The notes: generated from the sequence alone by a model not told the origin. 64,000 nt of DNA from Aminobacter ciceronei (GCF_014138625.1 NZ_JACJHY010000005.1:62001-126000); one strand, 5' to 3'. Shown: positions 32,553-41,465, counted from the stretch's first letter. A program made the numbers and translations.

Positions 32553-33023
32553 ATGAATTCCCAAGGTGTTGCCAAGGTGCCGTTCGGGCCGACGACCGCT
32601 GCGGCGATCGTTCTTTCGCTGATGATCTGCACGCTTGTCGCCTATTTCGTGATGGCTGCTTTGACGATTGCTGTCGGGTGGTTGCCGATGCTCGATGATC
32701 TGATGGCGGGCACGTTCCAGCAGGCGCGCTACATCAGGATTTTTGCCGCGATGATTGGCGCTGCCGCGGGCGGGTTTTCCGGTGTCTGGGTGGCGCGGGC
32801 GGTCTGCGATTTCGCCTTCGCCGCCTATGTGCCGCGCGCGGTGTTTTACGCCATGGCCGTGCTCGCCGCGGCCGGCCTTGCCAAGTGCTGGTACTCGGGA
32901 TCGCTGGCCGAAAGCGCCGTGGTGCTGGCGCAACTGGTCGCGACCGTCGTCGGCGCCTTCATCTGGTTCTGGCCCGATCGTTCGCCGATCACCATGGGCA
33001 ACGGCATCGTCAGGTCCGATTGA
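32553..33023 (+). CDS. Hypothetical membrane protein (156 aa)
   Basis: The product has four predicted transmembrane helices (AAAIVLSLMICTLVAYFVMAAL, IFAAMIGAAAGGFSGVWVA, FYAMAVLAAAGLA, LVATVVGAFIWFW) and short polar loops. A GGGAGCGGGGG stretch serves as Shine-Dalgarno. No family was recognised. The codon usage matches the neighbours, so it looks native. It is followed by a run of small genes on the same strand. Confidence 0.7.
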   Translation: MNSQGVAKVPFGPTTAAAIVLSLMICTLVAYFVMAALTIAVGWLPMLDDLMAGTFQQARYIRIFAAMIGAAAGGFSGVWVARAVCDFAFAAYVPRAVFYAMAVLAAAGLAKCWYSGSLAESAVVLAQLVATVVGAFIWFWPDRSPITMGNGIVRSD

Positions 33024-33125
33024 TCGGGGAGCAGCCCGATCCGGCCTGACGCGTGACCTGCCGTACCATCGGCAATCGGGCGCGAGCTGCTGGACTTGCC
33101 GGCTGCCGGCAGCTACCTGTGGCTG

Positions 33126-33272
33126 ATGAAGCAGAACAATCTCTATCTCATCATCGGCGTACTCGCGGCTGCCGTCATCGCGCTCGGCATCTATGTCTAT
33201 CGCCAAGAGACCAAGCCCAAGGGTGTCGAGTTGCGCATCGACGAAACCGGCATTTCGGTCCAGGAAAAGTAA
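33126..33272 (+). CDS. Small membrane protein (48 aa)
   Basis: A 48-residue single-span membrane protein: MKQNNLYLIIGVLAAAVIALG, then a basic exit YVYRQETKPKG and an acidic-polar tail ELRIDETGISVQEK. The layout (short N-terminus, one helix, cytoplasmic tail) is seen in small conserved rhizobial proteins. It was found by eye. The ribosome-binding site is weak. Confidence 0.6.
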   Translation: MKQNNLYLIIGVLAAAVIALGIYVYRQETKPKGVELRIDETGISVQEK

Positions 33273-33385
33273 TCACGGTCTTTGCCGCCAATGCCGGCGT
33301 CGCCTCGCTGGCGAAGGCCATGGCAGTGTGTTGACGTTGGCAAGATCTGCGTTGCTGCGCTCCAGGCTTGATGGAATGATGGGTT

Positions 33386-33580
33386 ATGGCGAGATTGACG
33401 AACACGGCTCCGAACCGGGTGTTGGCCGTCGACACGATGGTGGTGAACGAAGAGCCGCTGCTGGCGCTGCTCAACCTCGAGACCGATGACGGCGCCGTCG
33501 AGCTTGCGATCAACCGCACGATGGCCGAACTGATCGTCGATCAGCTGCTGACCCTGCTCGGATACGACGAGGAAGAATAA
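33386..33580 (+). CDS. Small hypothetical protein (64 aa)
   Basis: A 64-residue acidic protein of unknown function with MVVNEEPLLALLNLETDDGAVELAINRTMAELIVDQLLTLLG as its main body. The pattern suggests a strand-strand-helix fold similar to short regulatory or binding peptides. It is one of a series of plus-strand small genes between 33126 and 34449. Confidence 0.6.
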   Translation: MARLTNTAPNRVLAVDTMVVNEEPLLALLNLETDDGAVELAINRTMAELIVDQLLTLLGYDEEE

Positions 33581-33674
33581 CCCTCCGCCTCGGCCATCAT
33601 GGCGTTTTGAACGCCGTTGATGGAACGCTCTGCCGCATCAGGGGTTGTCTCATGACGAGACGAAGGAACCTGCG

Positions 33675-33851
33675 ATGTACGAGCTTTTGCAGAATCTTCT
33701 GGCCGCGACCTGGTACGGCCAGCCCGCCGAGGGAGTTGGCGACGCCTTGCCCGACGAGGCGGCCACCGGGGGCGTCAGCGAGCGCCTGCATAGCGATCTT
33801 GATACCTGTTTCCAGGCGATCCACGAGCAGTTTTCCGAGCGCGAGCGATGA
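33675..33851 (+). CDS. Small hypothetical protein (58 aa)
   Basis: The 58-residue product begins MYELLQNLLAATWYGQPAEG and ends in a charged helix (ERLHSDLDTCFQAIHEQFSERER). GAAGGA lies about nine bases before the ATG. It is not recognised. The next small open frame starts inside its stop codon. Confidence 0.5.
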   Translation: MYELLQNLLAATWYGQPAEGVGDALPDEAATGGVSERLHSDLDTCFQAIHEQFSERER

Positions 33852-34138
33852 ACTATCGCTACGACGCCGCAGGCTCCCTGATCAGGGCATCCCTGGAACG
33901 ATGGAGAGGGCGGCCAATCACGTTCGGAAACCAGAATGGCCGCGAAACGGGTGCACGCGCGCCGCGGGTTTGGCCCCGATCCGATCCTGGTGGCGCGGTT
34001 TCTCGGCACGCAGCGAGGAACAGGAAGCCAGCGGACGAATATGGCAACACGGAACGGGTCGTTGAGGCGCCGGAGAAGGTCTCGGACGGCCGGAACCCGC
34101 CGAAATCAAAGCCGCCCACCGGGTCAGGAGAGGAGTGA
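33848..34138 (+). CDS. Hypothetical protein (96 aa), uncertain frame
   Basis: It overlaps the previous gene by four bases (ATGA). The product is basic and low in hydrophobic residues. A competing frame runs over much of the same DNA (33936-34157), and neither has a clear domain. This call may be wrong. It ends just before the next start. Confidence 0.3.
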   Translation: MNYRYDAAGSLIRASLERWRGRPITFGNQNGRETGARAPRVWPRSDPGGAVSRHAARNRKPADEYGNTERVVEAPEKVSDGRNPPKSKPPTGSGEE

Positions 34139-34449
34139 GCCACGTGAACGTCGCTAACCTGCAGCTCGAGGGCCTGCTGATGGCCATCGCCACGATCAAC
34201 AACGTGCTGGTTCGCAAGGGCGTGGTTTCCAGCGAGGAGATCGACATCGCGCTACGCAAGGCCGAAGCCGGCGAGACAGCGGCAGAGCGCTCCGGAGAGT
34301 TGTCGCCGGCAAATCGCGACGCCGTCAATTTTCCGATCCGCCTGCTGCAACTGGCCAACCAGTGCCAGCCGGAAGCCGACATCCCGTCGTTTTCGGCGCT
34401 GGCCCGCATGGTTGGCCAGATGAAGGAGCCCTATAACGACCAAAGGTGA
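34135..34449 (+). CDS. Conserved hypothetical protein (104 aa)
   Basis: A 104-residue protein with a long helical middle: LQLEGLLMAIATINNVLVRKGVVSSEEIDIALRKAEA, then a second region ending DIPSFSALARMVGQMKE. Similar short proteins occur in rhizobia with no known function. The start is a GTG (34135, or GTG 34144), supported by AGGAGAGGA. It is the last of the small-gene run. Confidence 0.6.
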   Translation: MSHVNVANLQLEGLLMAIATINNVLVRKGVVSSEEIDIALRKAEAGETAAERSGELSPANRDAVNFPIRLLQLANQCQPEADIPSFSALARMVGQMKEPYNDQR

Positions 34450-34540
34450 GCTCTGCCTCAACCCTTTTGCCGTCGTGCCACATGCTGCGCTGCTTCGATT
34501 GTTTTCAGATGGCGCGGCGTGAGGCAGCCGCGGGGGCAGA

Positions 34541-35257
34541 ATGAAGATCCTTGTTTTCCAGCATCTCAGGGTCGAGCATAGCGGCATCTTCGCCGCGTTC
34601 TGGCGCGAGGCTGGACATAGCGAGCATGTCGTGGAGCTGGATGAGGGCGAGGGGATTCCCGACCTCGAAAACTTCGACATGCTGGCCGTCATGGGCGGAC
34701 CGATGGACGTCTGGCAGGAGGAGGCGCATCCGTGGCTGAAGCCGGAGAAGGCAGCGATCCGGCGCTGGGTGCGCGAGCTCAAGCGGCCCTATCTTGGCAT
34801 TTGCCTCGGTCACCAGCTTCTGGCTGACGCGCTAGGCGGCAAGGTCGGGCTGATGAAGGCGCCGGAGGTTGGGCTGGCAACCGTCGAGCTGACGCAAGCC
34901 GGTCGCACCGACCGACTGTTTGCGGGCATCGGCCCTGACATCGAGACGCTGCAATGGCATGGCGCGGAGGTGTCTGTGTTGCCGGAGGGTGGCGAATGTC
35001 TCGCCGCCAACCTTGCCTGTCCGATCCAGGCGCTGCGTGTCGGCGAAAGGGCCTACGGCTTCCAGTATCACATGGAAATCACCGACCGCACCGTCGGCGA
35101 CTGGTCGGAAATCCCGGAATATGCCGCGAGCCTGGAGCAGGCGCTGGGGGCCGAGGAAGCTGCACGCCTGGCGCAGACGGTGGCGCCGCACCTGCCGGTA
35201 TTCCGCAAGACGGCGAGCCGCATCAACGACAATTTCTTCGCCGCCATCGGCGGCTGA
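34541..35257 (+). CDS. Type 1 glutamine amidotransferase domain protein
   Basis: The 238-residue stand-alone class I GATase resembles the amidotransferase half of GMP synthase: nucleophile elbow GICLGHQLLADALGG with the catalytic Cys near residue 88, and QYHMEI holding the His, as in YfeJ/GuaA-like proteins. Stand-alone members may hydrolyse gamma-glutamyl compounds. It is followed by a small charged protein gene. The start has a GGGGGCAGA Shine-Dalgarno. Confidence 0.87.
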   Translation: MKILVFQHLRVEHSGIFAAFWREAGHSEHVVELDEGEGIPDLENFDMLAVMGGPMDVWQEEAHPWLKPEKAAIRRWVRELKRPYLGICLGHQLLADALGGKVGLMKAPEVGLATVELTQAGRTDRLFAGIGPDIETLQWHGAEVSVLPEGGECLAANLACPIQALRVGERAYGFQYHMEITDRTVGDWSEIPEYAASLEQALGAEEAARLAQTVAPHLPVFRKTASRINDNFFAAIGG

Positions 35258-35363
35258 GATACAGCCGATTCCGTCCCTCTTGTCGGCCACAAACCAACAT
35301 GGCCGGTTGTATTCGCTGGCGTATCGCCCTAGGCAGGCATGAACCAGAAAAAGAGGACAGAAC

Positions 35364-35522
35364 ATGCCCAGGCCAACGAACTACAATCAGGACCGTCGCG
35401 ACCGCGACCGCGCCAAGGCAGCGAAGAAGGCCGACAAGTTGGCCGCCAAGGCCGAAGCCCGGCTGCGCGGCAAGGCCGGCTCGGAGCTCCAGTCGGAGCC
35501 CGAAAGCGAAACCGAAGAGTAA
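35364..35522 (+). CDS. Small highly charged protein (52 aa)
   Basis: A 52-residue peptide rich in Arg, Lys, Asp and Glu (NYNQDRRDRDRAKAAKKADKLAAKAEARLRGKAGSELQSEPESETEE). The ATG has AAGAGGA nearby. The polar and helical sequence suggests a nucleic-acid-associated or disordered small protein. Similar small genes are found across rhizobia. Found by eye. A hairpin follows its stop. Confidence 0.65.
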   Translation: MPRPTNYNQDRRDRDRAKAAKKADKLAAKAEARLRGKAGSELQSEPESETEE

Positions 35523-35530
35523 GGTGCTTA

Positions 35531-35550
35531 ATGCGCCCGACCGGGCGCAT
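35531..35550 (+). terminator. Possible terminator hairpin
   Basis: Perfect 9-bp stem ATGCGCCCG-AC-CGGGCGCAT eight bases past the small charged gene. No T-run, so it may be an mRNA-end stabiliser rather than a classic terminator. Confidence 0.45.
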
Positions 35551-35593
35551 GTGAAACACGAACCTGCGTATCCGGCCTTGGTCGGTGCGCCGG

Positions 35594-35848
35594 TCAGTCC
35601 TTGTCGTTGATAAAGATGCTGGCTTCGCGCGCCGCGGCGACAAAAGCCCGCCGCGCCGCCATGGCCGGCTTTTCGCCCGAAATAGCGTCGGAGCATGCCT
35701 GAAGGGCGGCCCGATGCTTCGGGCTTTTCTTGCCAGACCAGCTGTTGAGCAGGAAGGCTGAGGCTTCCTTGGCGCTGCGAAGCAGCAGGGGCGTACCGGC
35801 GGGGTCGCCCTTTACGGTGATGGGCGTTTCGAACCTGATGTTTTCCAT
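35594..35848 (-). CDS. DUF982 family protein (copy 1)
   Basis: The 84-residue protein of the DUF982 family has the usual layout: strand pair (IRFETPITVKG), ASAFLLNSWSGKKSPKHRAALQACSDAISGEKPAMAARRAFVAAAREASIFI. DUF982 is a Mesorhizobium/Sinorhizobium expansion family of unknown function, often in several copies per genome. Two more copies lie at 52660 and 53072. It is convergent with the small charged gene. Confidence 0.85.
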   Translation of the reverse strand: MENIRFETPITVKGDPAGTPLLLRSAKEASAFLLNSWSGKKSPKHRAALQACSDAISGEKPAMAARRAFVAAAREASIFINDKD

Positions 35849-36032
35849 GGTCGCTCTCATACGCGAAAGTGCTGGGGGAAGCGAGCCGCATAACGCCTGG
35901 TGGTTGAAGCGTGGCCAGCATGCGGCGCAGCGCCTCCACATTTGGTTGAGAACAGACTGGCACTTGTGAGGCTGGAGCTGGCATGAGAGAGGAGGCGGGC
36001 TCGGCATGCATCGTGCCCGACGAGGGGGAGCA

Positions 36033-36452
36033 ATGACAAGCAAACGGATACTGCCTGCTGTTCTGGGCCTGTTGATTGCCAGTGCCGCGCCGGCATCGGC
36101 CGAAGGCGACCGCTACCGGGCCTTCAGCACGACCGCAGAGAGCATCACCGGCGACATCTCGATGGACGATTTCTCCATCACCTTCGCCAATGGCCGATCG
36201 CTGAAGTTCGCCGCCTTGCTGGGCGACCATTTTACTGTCGACGGCGAACGGGTGAACGCCTCGGTCTACAGCGTCGAGGACCCCTCGGATCCCGAGCTGG
36301 AAAACGGCAACAGGCTGTGCGGCGCCGGCGACGTGACTTACCTGGCGAGTTGGTCCGGCGGCGAGGGCCTGACGACCGTTGCTGTGTTCACCGGCGACGA
36401 ACCGCCGGAAAGCAGCGCGGATATGTGCGCGTCGTATACGTATCAGGATTGA
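36033..36452 (+). CDS. Secreted hypothetical protein
   Basis: The 139-residue product has a clear Sec signal peptide (KRILPAVLGLLIASAAPASA, cleavage before EGD) and a soluble domain with few hydrophobic segments. Two cysteines in the C-terminal third (RLCGAG and DMCASY) could form a disulfide. No family recognised. GGGGGAG precedes the ATG. Probably periplasmic. Confidence 0.65.
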   Translation: MTSKRILPAVLGLLIASAAPASAEGDRYRAFSTTAESITGDISMDDFSITFANGRSLKFAALLGDHFTVDGERVNASVYSVEDPSDPELENGNRLCGAGDVTYLASWSGGEGLTTVAVFTGDEPPESSADMCASYTYQD

Positions 36453-36476
36453 TGGGAGTTGGTGGGGGTGCCCGAG

Positions 36477-36719
36477 CTACTGTTTCGGTGGCGCCTGCTG
36501 GTTTGAGGACAGCGCGCCAGCAGCACGGTTTCCCTTGTTGCGGCGGCGATCCTCTTGGTCAGCAATTGTGAAGATGACGGCATAAAATGCCGCCAGACCG
36601 ATGCCTGCTCCAAGAAACCAACCGACCGCTCCGAACAATGTTCCAACCATCCAGACGCAAGCGCCAACAACAAGCATGACAAAAAATGCTTGGGCCGTGA
36701 ATTTGGGGTCTCCGGGCAT
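36477..36719 (-). CDS. Small membrane protein (80 aa)
   Basis: An 80-residue protein with two transmembrane helices (FFVMLVVGACVWMVGTLFG and WFLGAGIGLAAFYAVIFTIA) and a basic, polar C-terminal tail (EDRRRNKGNRAAG). The function is not known. It is followed by a convergent gene end at 36452. The start was taken at the ATG at 36719, just before the first helix. Confidence 0.55.
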   Translation of the reverse strand: MPGDPKFTAQAFFVMLVVGACVWMVGTLFGAVGWFLGAGIGLAAFYAVIFTIADQEDRRRNKGNRAAGALSSNQQAPPKQ

Positions 36720-36801
36720 GGAGAAATTCCAGGCGATCAAGGAGGCGCCTGCAATTGTGCGACATTGACGTTCGCGGCGCATTCTTGCCGGCATAAACAA
36801 A

Positions 36802-36827
36802 AAAGCCCCGGATCGCTCCGGGGCTTT
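36802..36827 (-). terminator. Bidirectional intrinsic terminator
   Basis: An 11-bp stem AAAGCCCCGGA / TCCGGGGCTTT with a TCGC loop. On the minus strand it is followed by T-rich TTTTGTTT, so it ends the aldolase gene. Confidence 0.85.
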
Positions 36828-36851
36828 CGCATTTCTGCCTGATGGCCTGGC

Positions 36852-37877
36852 TTACGCGGCCTTTTCCAGCGCGGACTTCCACTGGCCGAGGGCGGCCAGG
36901 TGGTTCATGTGGGCGCGGTGGGTGAAGGCGGCCTGACCGGCGGCGAGGTTTTCGGCCTTGCCCGACCATGCCTTCTGCGGCGCTGCCTGCAGCGCGCGGC
37001 CGTAGGAGAAGGTCAGCTTCCACGGGTGCGGGCCGATGGCGTTGATGGCGTTGAGGTTGGCGGTAGCCTCCTCGTCGGACTGGCCGCCCGAGAGGAAGGC
37101 AATGCCCGGGACCGCAGCCGGAACCGTCTCACGGAACAGCTTGATGGTCTTTTCTGCGATTTCCTCGGCGCTGGCCTGCCTGGCGGCCTTCTTGCCGGAG
37201 ATGACCATGTTTGGCTTCAGGATCGTGCCTTCGAGCACGACGCGGGCGGCGTAGAGCTCGTCATAAAGCTTGACCAGCGTTGCCTTGGTGACGTCGTAGC
37301 AAGTGTCGATGTCATGTGCGCCGTCCATCAGCACTTCCGGCTCGACGATCGGCACGATGCCGGCTTCCTGGCAGAGTGCAGCGTAGCGGGCGAGTGCCTG
37401 GGTGTTGGCCGAGAGCGAGTAGGCCGACGGCACGTTCTTGCCGGTGTCGATGTCGATTACGGCGCGCCATTTGGCGAAGCGGGCACCGAGCTTGTAGTAC
37501 TCGGCCATGCGCTCACGCAGGCCGTCGAGGCCTTCGGTGATGGTGTCGCCGGGGAAATTGACGATGGCCTTGGCGCCGGCGTCGACCTTGATGCCGGGAA
37601 TGGCGCCCGATGCCTTGATGAGATCGACCAGCGGCGTGCCGTCGGCGGCGGACTGGCGAATTGTCTCGTCGTAGAGGATGACGCCGGAGATGTACTTGGT
37701 CATCGCCTCCTTGGTGCGGAACATCATCTCGCGATAGTCGCGGCGGCTGTCGGCCGTCGACTCGACGCCGATGACGTCGAAACGCTTCTTGATGGTGCCG
37801 GAGCTTTCGTCCGCAGCCAGAATGCCCTTGCCGTTCGCCACCATGGCGACGGCGATGTCTTCGAGACGTTCGCTCAT
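36852..37877 (-). CDS. fda: Class I fructose-bisphosphate aldolase
   Basis: The 341-residue enzyme cleaves fructose 1,6-bisphosphate in glycolysis and makes it in gluconeogenesis. It is the Schiff-base type: GILAADESSGTIKKRF near the N-terminus, FAKWRAVIDI with a conserved Lys, IVEPEVL, and LEGTILKPNMV with the catalytic Lys in the KPN segment. FLSGGQSDEEATANLNAIN closes the C-terminal signature. AGGAGG lies seven bases before the ATG. A palindrome at 37955 is the best candidate operator. It lies on the same strand as pgk, gap and tkt. Confidence 0.93.
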   Translation of the reverse strand: MSERLEDIAVAMVANGKGILAADESSGTIKKRFDVIGVESTADSRRDYREMMFRTKEAMTKYISGVILYDETIRQSAADGTPLVDLIKASGAIPGIKVDAGAKAIVNFPGDTITEGLDGLRERMAEYYKLGARFAKWRAVIDIDTGKNVPSAYSLSANTQALARYAALCQEAGIVPIVEPEVLMDGAHDIDTCYDVTKATLVKLYDELYAARVVLEGTILKPNMVISGKKAARQASAEEIAEKTIKLFRETVPAAVPGIAFLSGGQSDEEATANLNAINAIGPHPWKLTFSYGRALQAAPQKAWSGKAENLAAGQAAFTHRAHMNHLAALGQWKSALEKAA

Positions 37878-38214
37878 ACAATTACCTCCTGGTCAGATGC
37901 GGCGCGCATAGCAGATGGTTTTCCTGAACGGAATGCCGGCAACAAGCCTATAACCGATTGAAATTATTTCAATCGTTTTAGCTCGCGGGCAAGATTTACG
38001 ACCGGTTGTTACAGATTCGAACTTATGAATAGACGAATAGCAAAAAGTACAGGATGCGAGGTATCGGAACCGGTCAATTCGACTCGGTCTGACCATACGT
38101 GTTCGGGTCATCTCGGCCGACCGTGCCGGCGTCTGTCTATCTATTATATCAGTGGATGCTAAAATATTGGCTTGCCGCATGCGCCTGTGCGCATGACGAT
38201 GATGGGAGGCTGCC
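37878..38214. promoter_or_regulatory. Upstream region of the aldolase, with a palindrome
   Basis: This 337-bp AT-richer gap separates the divergent aldolase and cupin genes. A perfect 21-bp palindrome, CGATTGAAA-TTA-TTTCAATCG, sits at 37955-37975, 78-98 bases upstream of the aldolase start. Its length and symmetry suit a LacI-type regulator of carbon flow. Nothing else was recognised in the gap. Confidence 0.5.
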
Positions 38215-38595
38215 ATGGCTGATGGCGCAATGAATGTCTCGAAATTCGAGTTCAAGTCCCACAATGAGCCGGACGAGATCCGCTCGCCGGACAAGACCCG
38301 TGTCGAAGTGGTGCGGCTGACAGGCTTCACCCTCGGCCGGCTCAATATGGAGCCGGGCTGGCGCTGGTCGGAATGCGTGAAGCCGGTGGTGAAGACCGAC
38401 AGCTGCCAGGTCTCGCATGTCGGCTATGTCGTTTCGGGCGCGCTGACGGTGAGGCTGAATGACGGGACGCAGAAGACGCTGACCAAGGGCACCTCCTACA
38501 CCATTCCGCCTGGGCACGACGCCTGGGTCGAAGGCAATGAACGTTTCACCTGCATCGAGGTGATGAGCGCCGAGCAGTATGCCAAGCCGGCGTAA
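38215..38595 (+). CDS. Cupin domain protein
   Basis: The 126-residue single-domain cupin has the two motifs: a first motif around DSCQVSHVGYVVSGALTVRL and a second with YTIPPGHDAWVEGNERFTCIEV. Metal-ligand His residues are visible at SHVG and PGHD. Such proteins bind a metal and a small ligand; the substrate is unknown. GGGAGG lies just before the ATG. It runs opposite to the aldolase. Confidence 0.85.
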   Translation: MADGAMNVSKFEFKSHNEPDEIRSPDKTRVEVVRLTGFTLGRLNMEPGWRWSECVKPVVKTDSCQVSHVGYVVSGALTVRLNDGTQKTLTKGTSYTIPPGHDAWVEGNERFTCIEVMSAEQYAKPA

Positions 38596-38832
38596 GCGGG
38601 CGTCGGTGCGCGCAATCGGCGTCTCTATCTAGCGGCAGGTGTTTCGATACAGAGCCGCAGGCGTATCAACATAGCGCAGGTGCCTCACCTGGCCGCATTT
38701 GGCGAGCCGTATTGGTGCCGATGGCCAGCCCTTGCAGGGCCGGCTTCCTCGCCCCTTTGGGGAAAGGTGCCGAGCGCAGCGAGGCGGAGAGGGGTGCCTG
38801 GCGCCGACTAAGCTGGCGTCGCATGAAAAGGG

Positions 38833-38858
38833 TTCTCCCTCGCGATCGCGAGGGAGAA
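38833..38858 (-). terminator. Terminator of pgk
   Basis: A perfect 26-bp palindrome (arms TTCTCCCTCGCGA), followed on the minus strand by CCCTTTTC. It lies just past the pgk stop codon. The 38596-38830 stretch before it contains a dispersed GC-rich motif (CCTCGCCCCTTTGGGGAAAG and GCCGAGCGCAGCGAGGCGG) typical of rhizobial intergenic repeats. Confidence 0.65.
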
Positions 38859-38871
38859 AGACTGCTGCACG

Positions 38872-40068
38872 TCAGGCCTTGAGCACTTCGACGCCGGGCA
38901 GTTCCTTGCCTTCCATCCATTCGAGGAAGGCGCCGCCGGCGGTGGAGACATAGGTGAAGTCGTCGGCCACGCCGGCATGGTTGAGCGCTGCCACCGTGTC
39001 GCCGCCACCGGCGACGGAGACCAGCTTGCCGGCCTTGGTGCGGGCGGCCGCGTGCTGGGCGGCGGAGACAGTCGCCTTGTCGAAAGGCTCGATCTCGAAG
39101 GCGCCGAGCGGGCCGTTCCAGACCAGCGTCGAGGCGCGGTCGATCCAGTCGTTGACTGAAGCGACGGTCTTGGGACCGACGTCGAGGATCATGGCATCGG
39201 CAGGCACTGCCTCGATGGCGACGACCTCGTTGGCGGCACCCGCCTTGAACTCGCGGGCGATGACGCCGTCCGACGGCAGGATGATTGCGCAGCCGGACTG
39301 GGCAGCCTCGATCATGATCTGCTTGGCGGTAGGGGCGAGGTCATGCTCGCACAGCGACTTGCCGACATCGGTGCCGCGCGCGGCGAGGAAGGTATTGGCC
39401 ATGCCGCCGCCGATGACGAGTGCGTCGACTTTCTTAACCAGGTTCATCAAGAGGTCGATCTTGGTCGAGACCTTGGCGCCGCCGACGATGGCGACGACCG
39501 GCTTGACCGGGTTGCCGAGGCCTTTTTCCAGTGCCTCGAGCTCAGCCTGCATGGTGCGGCCGGCAAAAGCGGGCAGCTTGTGGGCGAGGCCTTCGGTCGA
39601 GGCATGCGCGCGGTGGGCGGCAGAGAAGGCGTCGTTGACGAAGATGTCGCCATTGGCGGCGAGCTGCTCGACGAAAACAGGGTCGTTCTTTTCCTCGGCC
39701 TTGTAGAAACGGGTGTTTTCGAGAAGCAGGATGTCGCCGTCCTTCATGGCGCCGACGGAGGCGGCGGCCTGTTTGCCGATGCAGTCGGCGGCAAAGCCGA
39801 CCGGGCGCCCGATGACCTGCGATGTGGCGGTCGCGATGGGCGCCAGCGACAGGGCCGGATCGGGGCCGTCCTTCGGGCGGCCGAAATGGGCGAGCAGGAT
39901 GACCTTGGCACCCTTGCCGGCAAGCTCGGTGATGGTGGGTGCGACACGCTCGATGCGAGTGGCATCCGTCACCTTGCCGTCGGCGACCGGCACGTTGAGG
40001 TCGACGCGGACGAGAACCCGCTTGCCGCTGACGTTGCCGATGGTGTCGAGAGTCTTGAAGGCGGCCAT
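38872..40068 (-). CDS. pgk: Phosphoglycerate kinase
   Basis: The 398-residue enzyme converts 1,3-bisphosphoglycerate and ADP to 3-phosphoglycerate and ATP. Signatures: [13 protein letters not shown] at the N-terminus, [46 protein letters not shown], and [12 protein letters not shown] near the C-terminus. The chosen start is the ATG at 40068 (GGGAACC precedes it); the open frame 67 codons upstream is not coding. It is separated from gap by other genes, unlike the usual gap-pgk arrangement. Confidence 0.93.
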   Translation of the reverse strand: MAAFKTLDTIGNVSGKRVLVRVDLNVPVADGKVTDATRIERVAPTITELAGKGAKVILLAHFGRPKDGPDPALSLAPIATATSQVIGRPVGFAADCIGKQAAASVGAMKDGDILLLENTRFYKAEEKNDPVFVEQLAANGDIFVNDAFSAAHRAHASTEGLAHKLPAFAGRTMQAELEALEKGLGNPVKPVVAIVGGAKVSTKIDLLMNLVKKVDALVIGGGMANTFLAARGTDVGKSLCEHDLAPTAKQIMIEAAQSGCAIILPSDGVIAREFKAGAANEVVAIEAVPADAMILDVGPKTVASVNDWIDRASTLVWNGPLGAFEIEPFDKATVSAAQHAAARTKAGKLVSVAGGGDTVAALNHAGVADDFTYVSTAGGAFLEWMEGKELPGVEVLKA

Positions 40069-40219
40069 AAGGTTCCCTTTCCTATGGAGAGATTGCGCGG
40101 ACCATACAAATCGCGGGCGCGGATGCAAGGTTTGCGCGGCGGAGTGGGTGAAATTTTGATGCTCACGGCCCTTCCTGTTGCGGTCGTGAGCGGCTATCGC
40201 CGGAGAAACGAGGGGAAGC

Positions 40220-40765
40220 ATGCGCATCGCGGTCACCGGCACGCACGGCAGCGGCAAGACGACCCTCATCGACGACTTTGTCGCCGCACATCCAGCCTAT
40301 GAGCACGAGCAGGAGCCCTATTGGGCGCTGGCGCAGCATGAAGGCACGCCATTCGCCGACGGTGCCACATCGGCTGATCTCGAGGAGCAGCTGGAGCAGA
40401 GCTGCGCGATGATCCTGGCGTCAGTTGCTTCGCCCGACATCGTCTACGACCGCTGCCCGCTCGATTTCGTCGCCTATCTGGAAGTGGTCGCAGTCCGGGA
40501 GGGCTTCGAGTGGGTGCCGAGCGGCAAGCTGCTCGGCAGGATCGAAAAGGCACTCGCGTCGCTCGGCCTCGTCGTCTTCCTGCCGCTGTCGCGGCCGGAC
40601 GAGATCGACGTGACGATCGAGCTTCCACGGCTGCGCAGCAAGGTGGATACGCGGCTGAAGGCGATCATCCGCGACGACAAGCTCGGGCTTCTCGAAGGGC
40701 GCCCCAAAATCCTCGAACTGCGGGGCACGCGGGCGGCGCGGCTTGCGGAGATTGTGGCCGGGTGA
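40220..40765 (+). CDS. AAA family P-loop ATPase
   Basis: The 181-residue protein has a Walker A loop GTHGSGKTT (residues 7-15) and a [15 protein letters not shown] segment that places a Walker-B-like Asp in the middle. A C-terminal Arg-rich helix follows. The layout resembles AAA_28/nucleotide-kinase-like proteins of about 180 residues, which may phosphorylate small molecules. It begins in the region just upstream of pgk, divergent from it. The role is not known. Confidence 0.78.
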   Translation: MRIAVTGTHGSGKTTLIDDFVAAHPAYEHEQEPYWALAQHEGTPFADGATSADLEEQLEQSCAMILASVASPDIVYDRCPLDFVAYLEVVAVREGFEWVPSGKLLGRIEKALASLGLVVFLPLSRPDEIDVTIELPRLRSKVDTRLKAIIRDDKLGLLEGRPKILELRGTRAARLAEIVAG

Positions 40766-40893
40766 AGACGGCGCTGCTTGCCGCGCAGTCTGCCGGCAAT
40801 CTGCGGGATGCCGAATCCGCGCACCGTCCGGCCTTAGATGTTCTTGATATGTTCCAGTCCTGCTGATACATTTCTGCGGAATGCTGGAGGATA

Positions 40894-41283
40894 ATGACGA
40901 TGAGTGCTTATGCCACTGTTGGTGCGATCGACAATGCCAAGTCGAACGCCTTTTATGACGCGACCTTGGCTACGATCGGCTGGAGCAAACACACGGAGTT
41001 TCCGGGTTGGCGCGCCTATTCGGAGGGCGGCAAGGGCGATGGCTTCGTGCTTTGGGTCTGCAAGCCGTTCGATGGTGAGCTCGCCAGCGGTGGCAACGGC
41101 TCGATGGTCGGCTTCATGGTCAATTCCACCGCAGAGGTGGATGCGTTCCACGCGGCGGCGATGCAGCATGGCGGAACCGATGAAGGCGGGCCGAACCCGC
41201 GTCCGCACTACGGGCCGGACTGGTATTCCGCCTATGTGCGTGATCCCGCCGGGAACAAGCTTGCGGTGGTCTACAACGGGTGA
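40894..41283 (+). CDS. VOC family protein (glyoxalase-like)
   Basis: The 129-residue single-domain VOC protein has paired betaalphabetabetabeta modules: a first half AYATVGAIDNAKSNAFYDATLATIGW and a second ending DWYSAYVRDPAGNKLAVVYNG. Conserved metal-ligand positions are compatible with the fold but not proven. It is probably a dioxygenase-like or resistance protein of unknown substrate. An imperfect repeat lies downstream (41390-41465). Confidence 0.83.
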   Translation: MTMSAYATVGAIDNAKSNAFYDATLATIGWSKHTEFPGWRAYSEGGKGDGFVLWVCKPFDGELASGGNGSMVGFMVNSTAEVDAFHAAAMQHGGTDEGGPNPRPHYGPDWYSAYVRDPAGNKLAVVYNG

Positions 41284-41389
41284 GGTTGAGGACGGGCGGT
41301 TGCTGTCAGGCGATCCTTCCAGGGCGCGGCCCCTGTCGCAGACGGGCTGCAAGCAGAGCGGCTGAGTGCTTGATAGGCGCGACGTCGAT

Positions 41390-41465
41390 GCCCTCCTACT
41401 CCTTGTGGGGAGGGCTGTAGGGTGTTTTGGGGTGTCGCGCGACGTGTACCCCACAAGCGGAGGGG
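41390..41465. repeat. Imperfect inverted repeat of rhizobial intergenic type
   Basis: The stretch has CTCCTTGTGGGGAGGG near its left end and the related inverse CCCCACAAGCGGAGGGG near its right end. It lies between the VOC gene and the convergent antiporter and may end both transcripts. Only part of it can be paired. Confidence 0.4.

Noticed and set aside
33936-34157. Alternative 73-codon frame overlapping the uncertain 96-aa gene
   Set aside because: Very basic, no domain, poor ribosome-binding site; neither frame is certain, and the overlapping one has better coupling to its neighbour.
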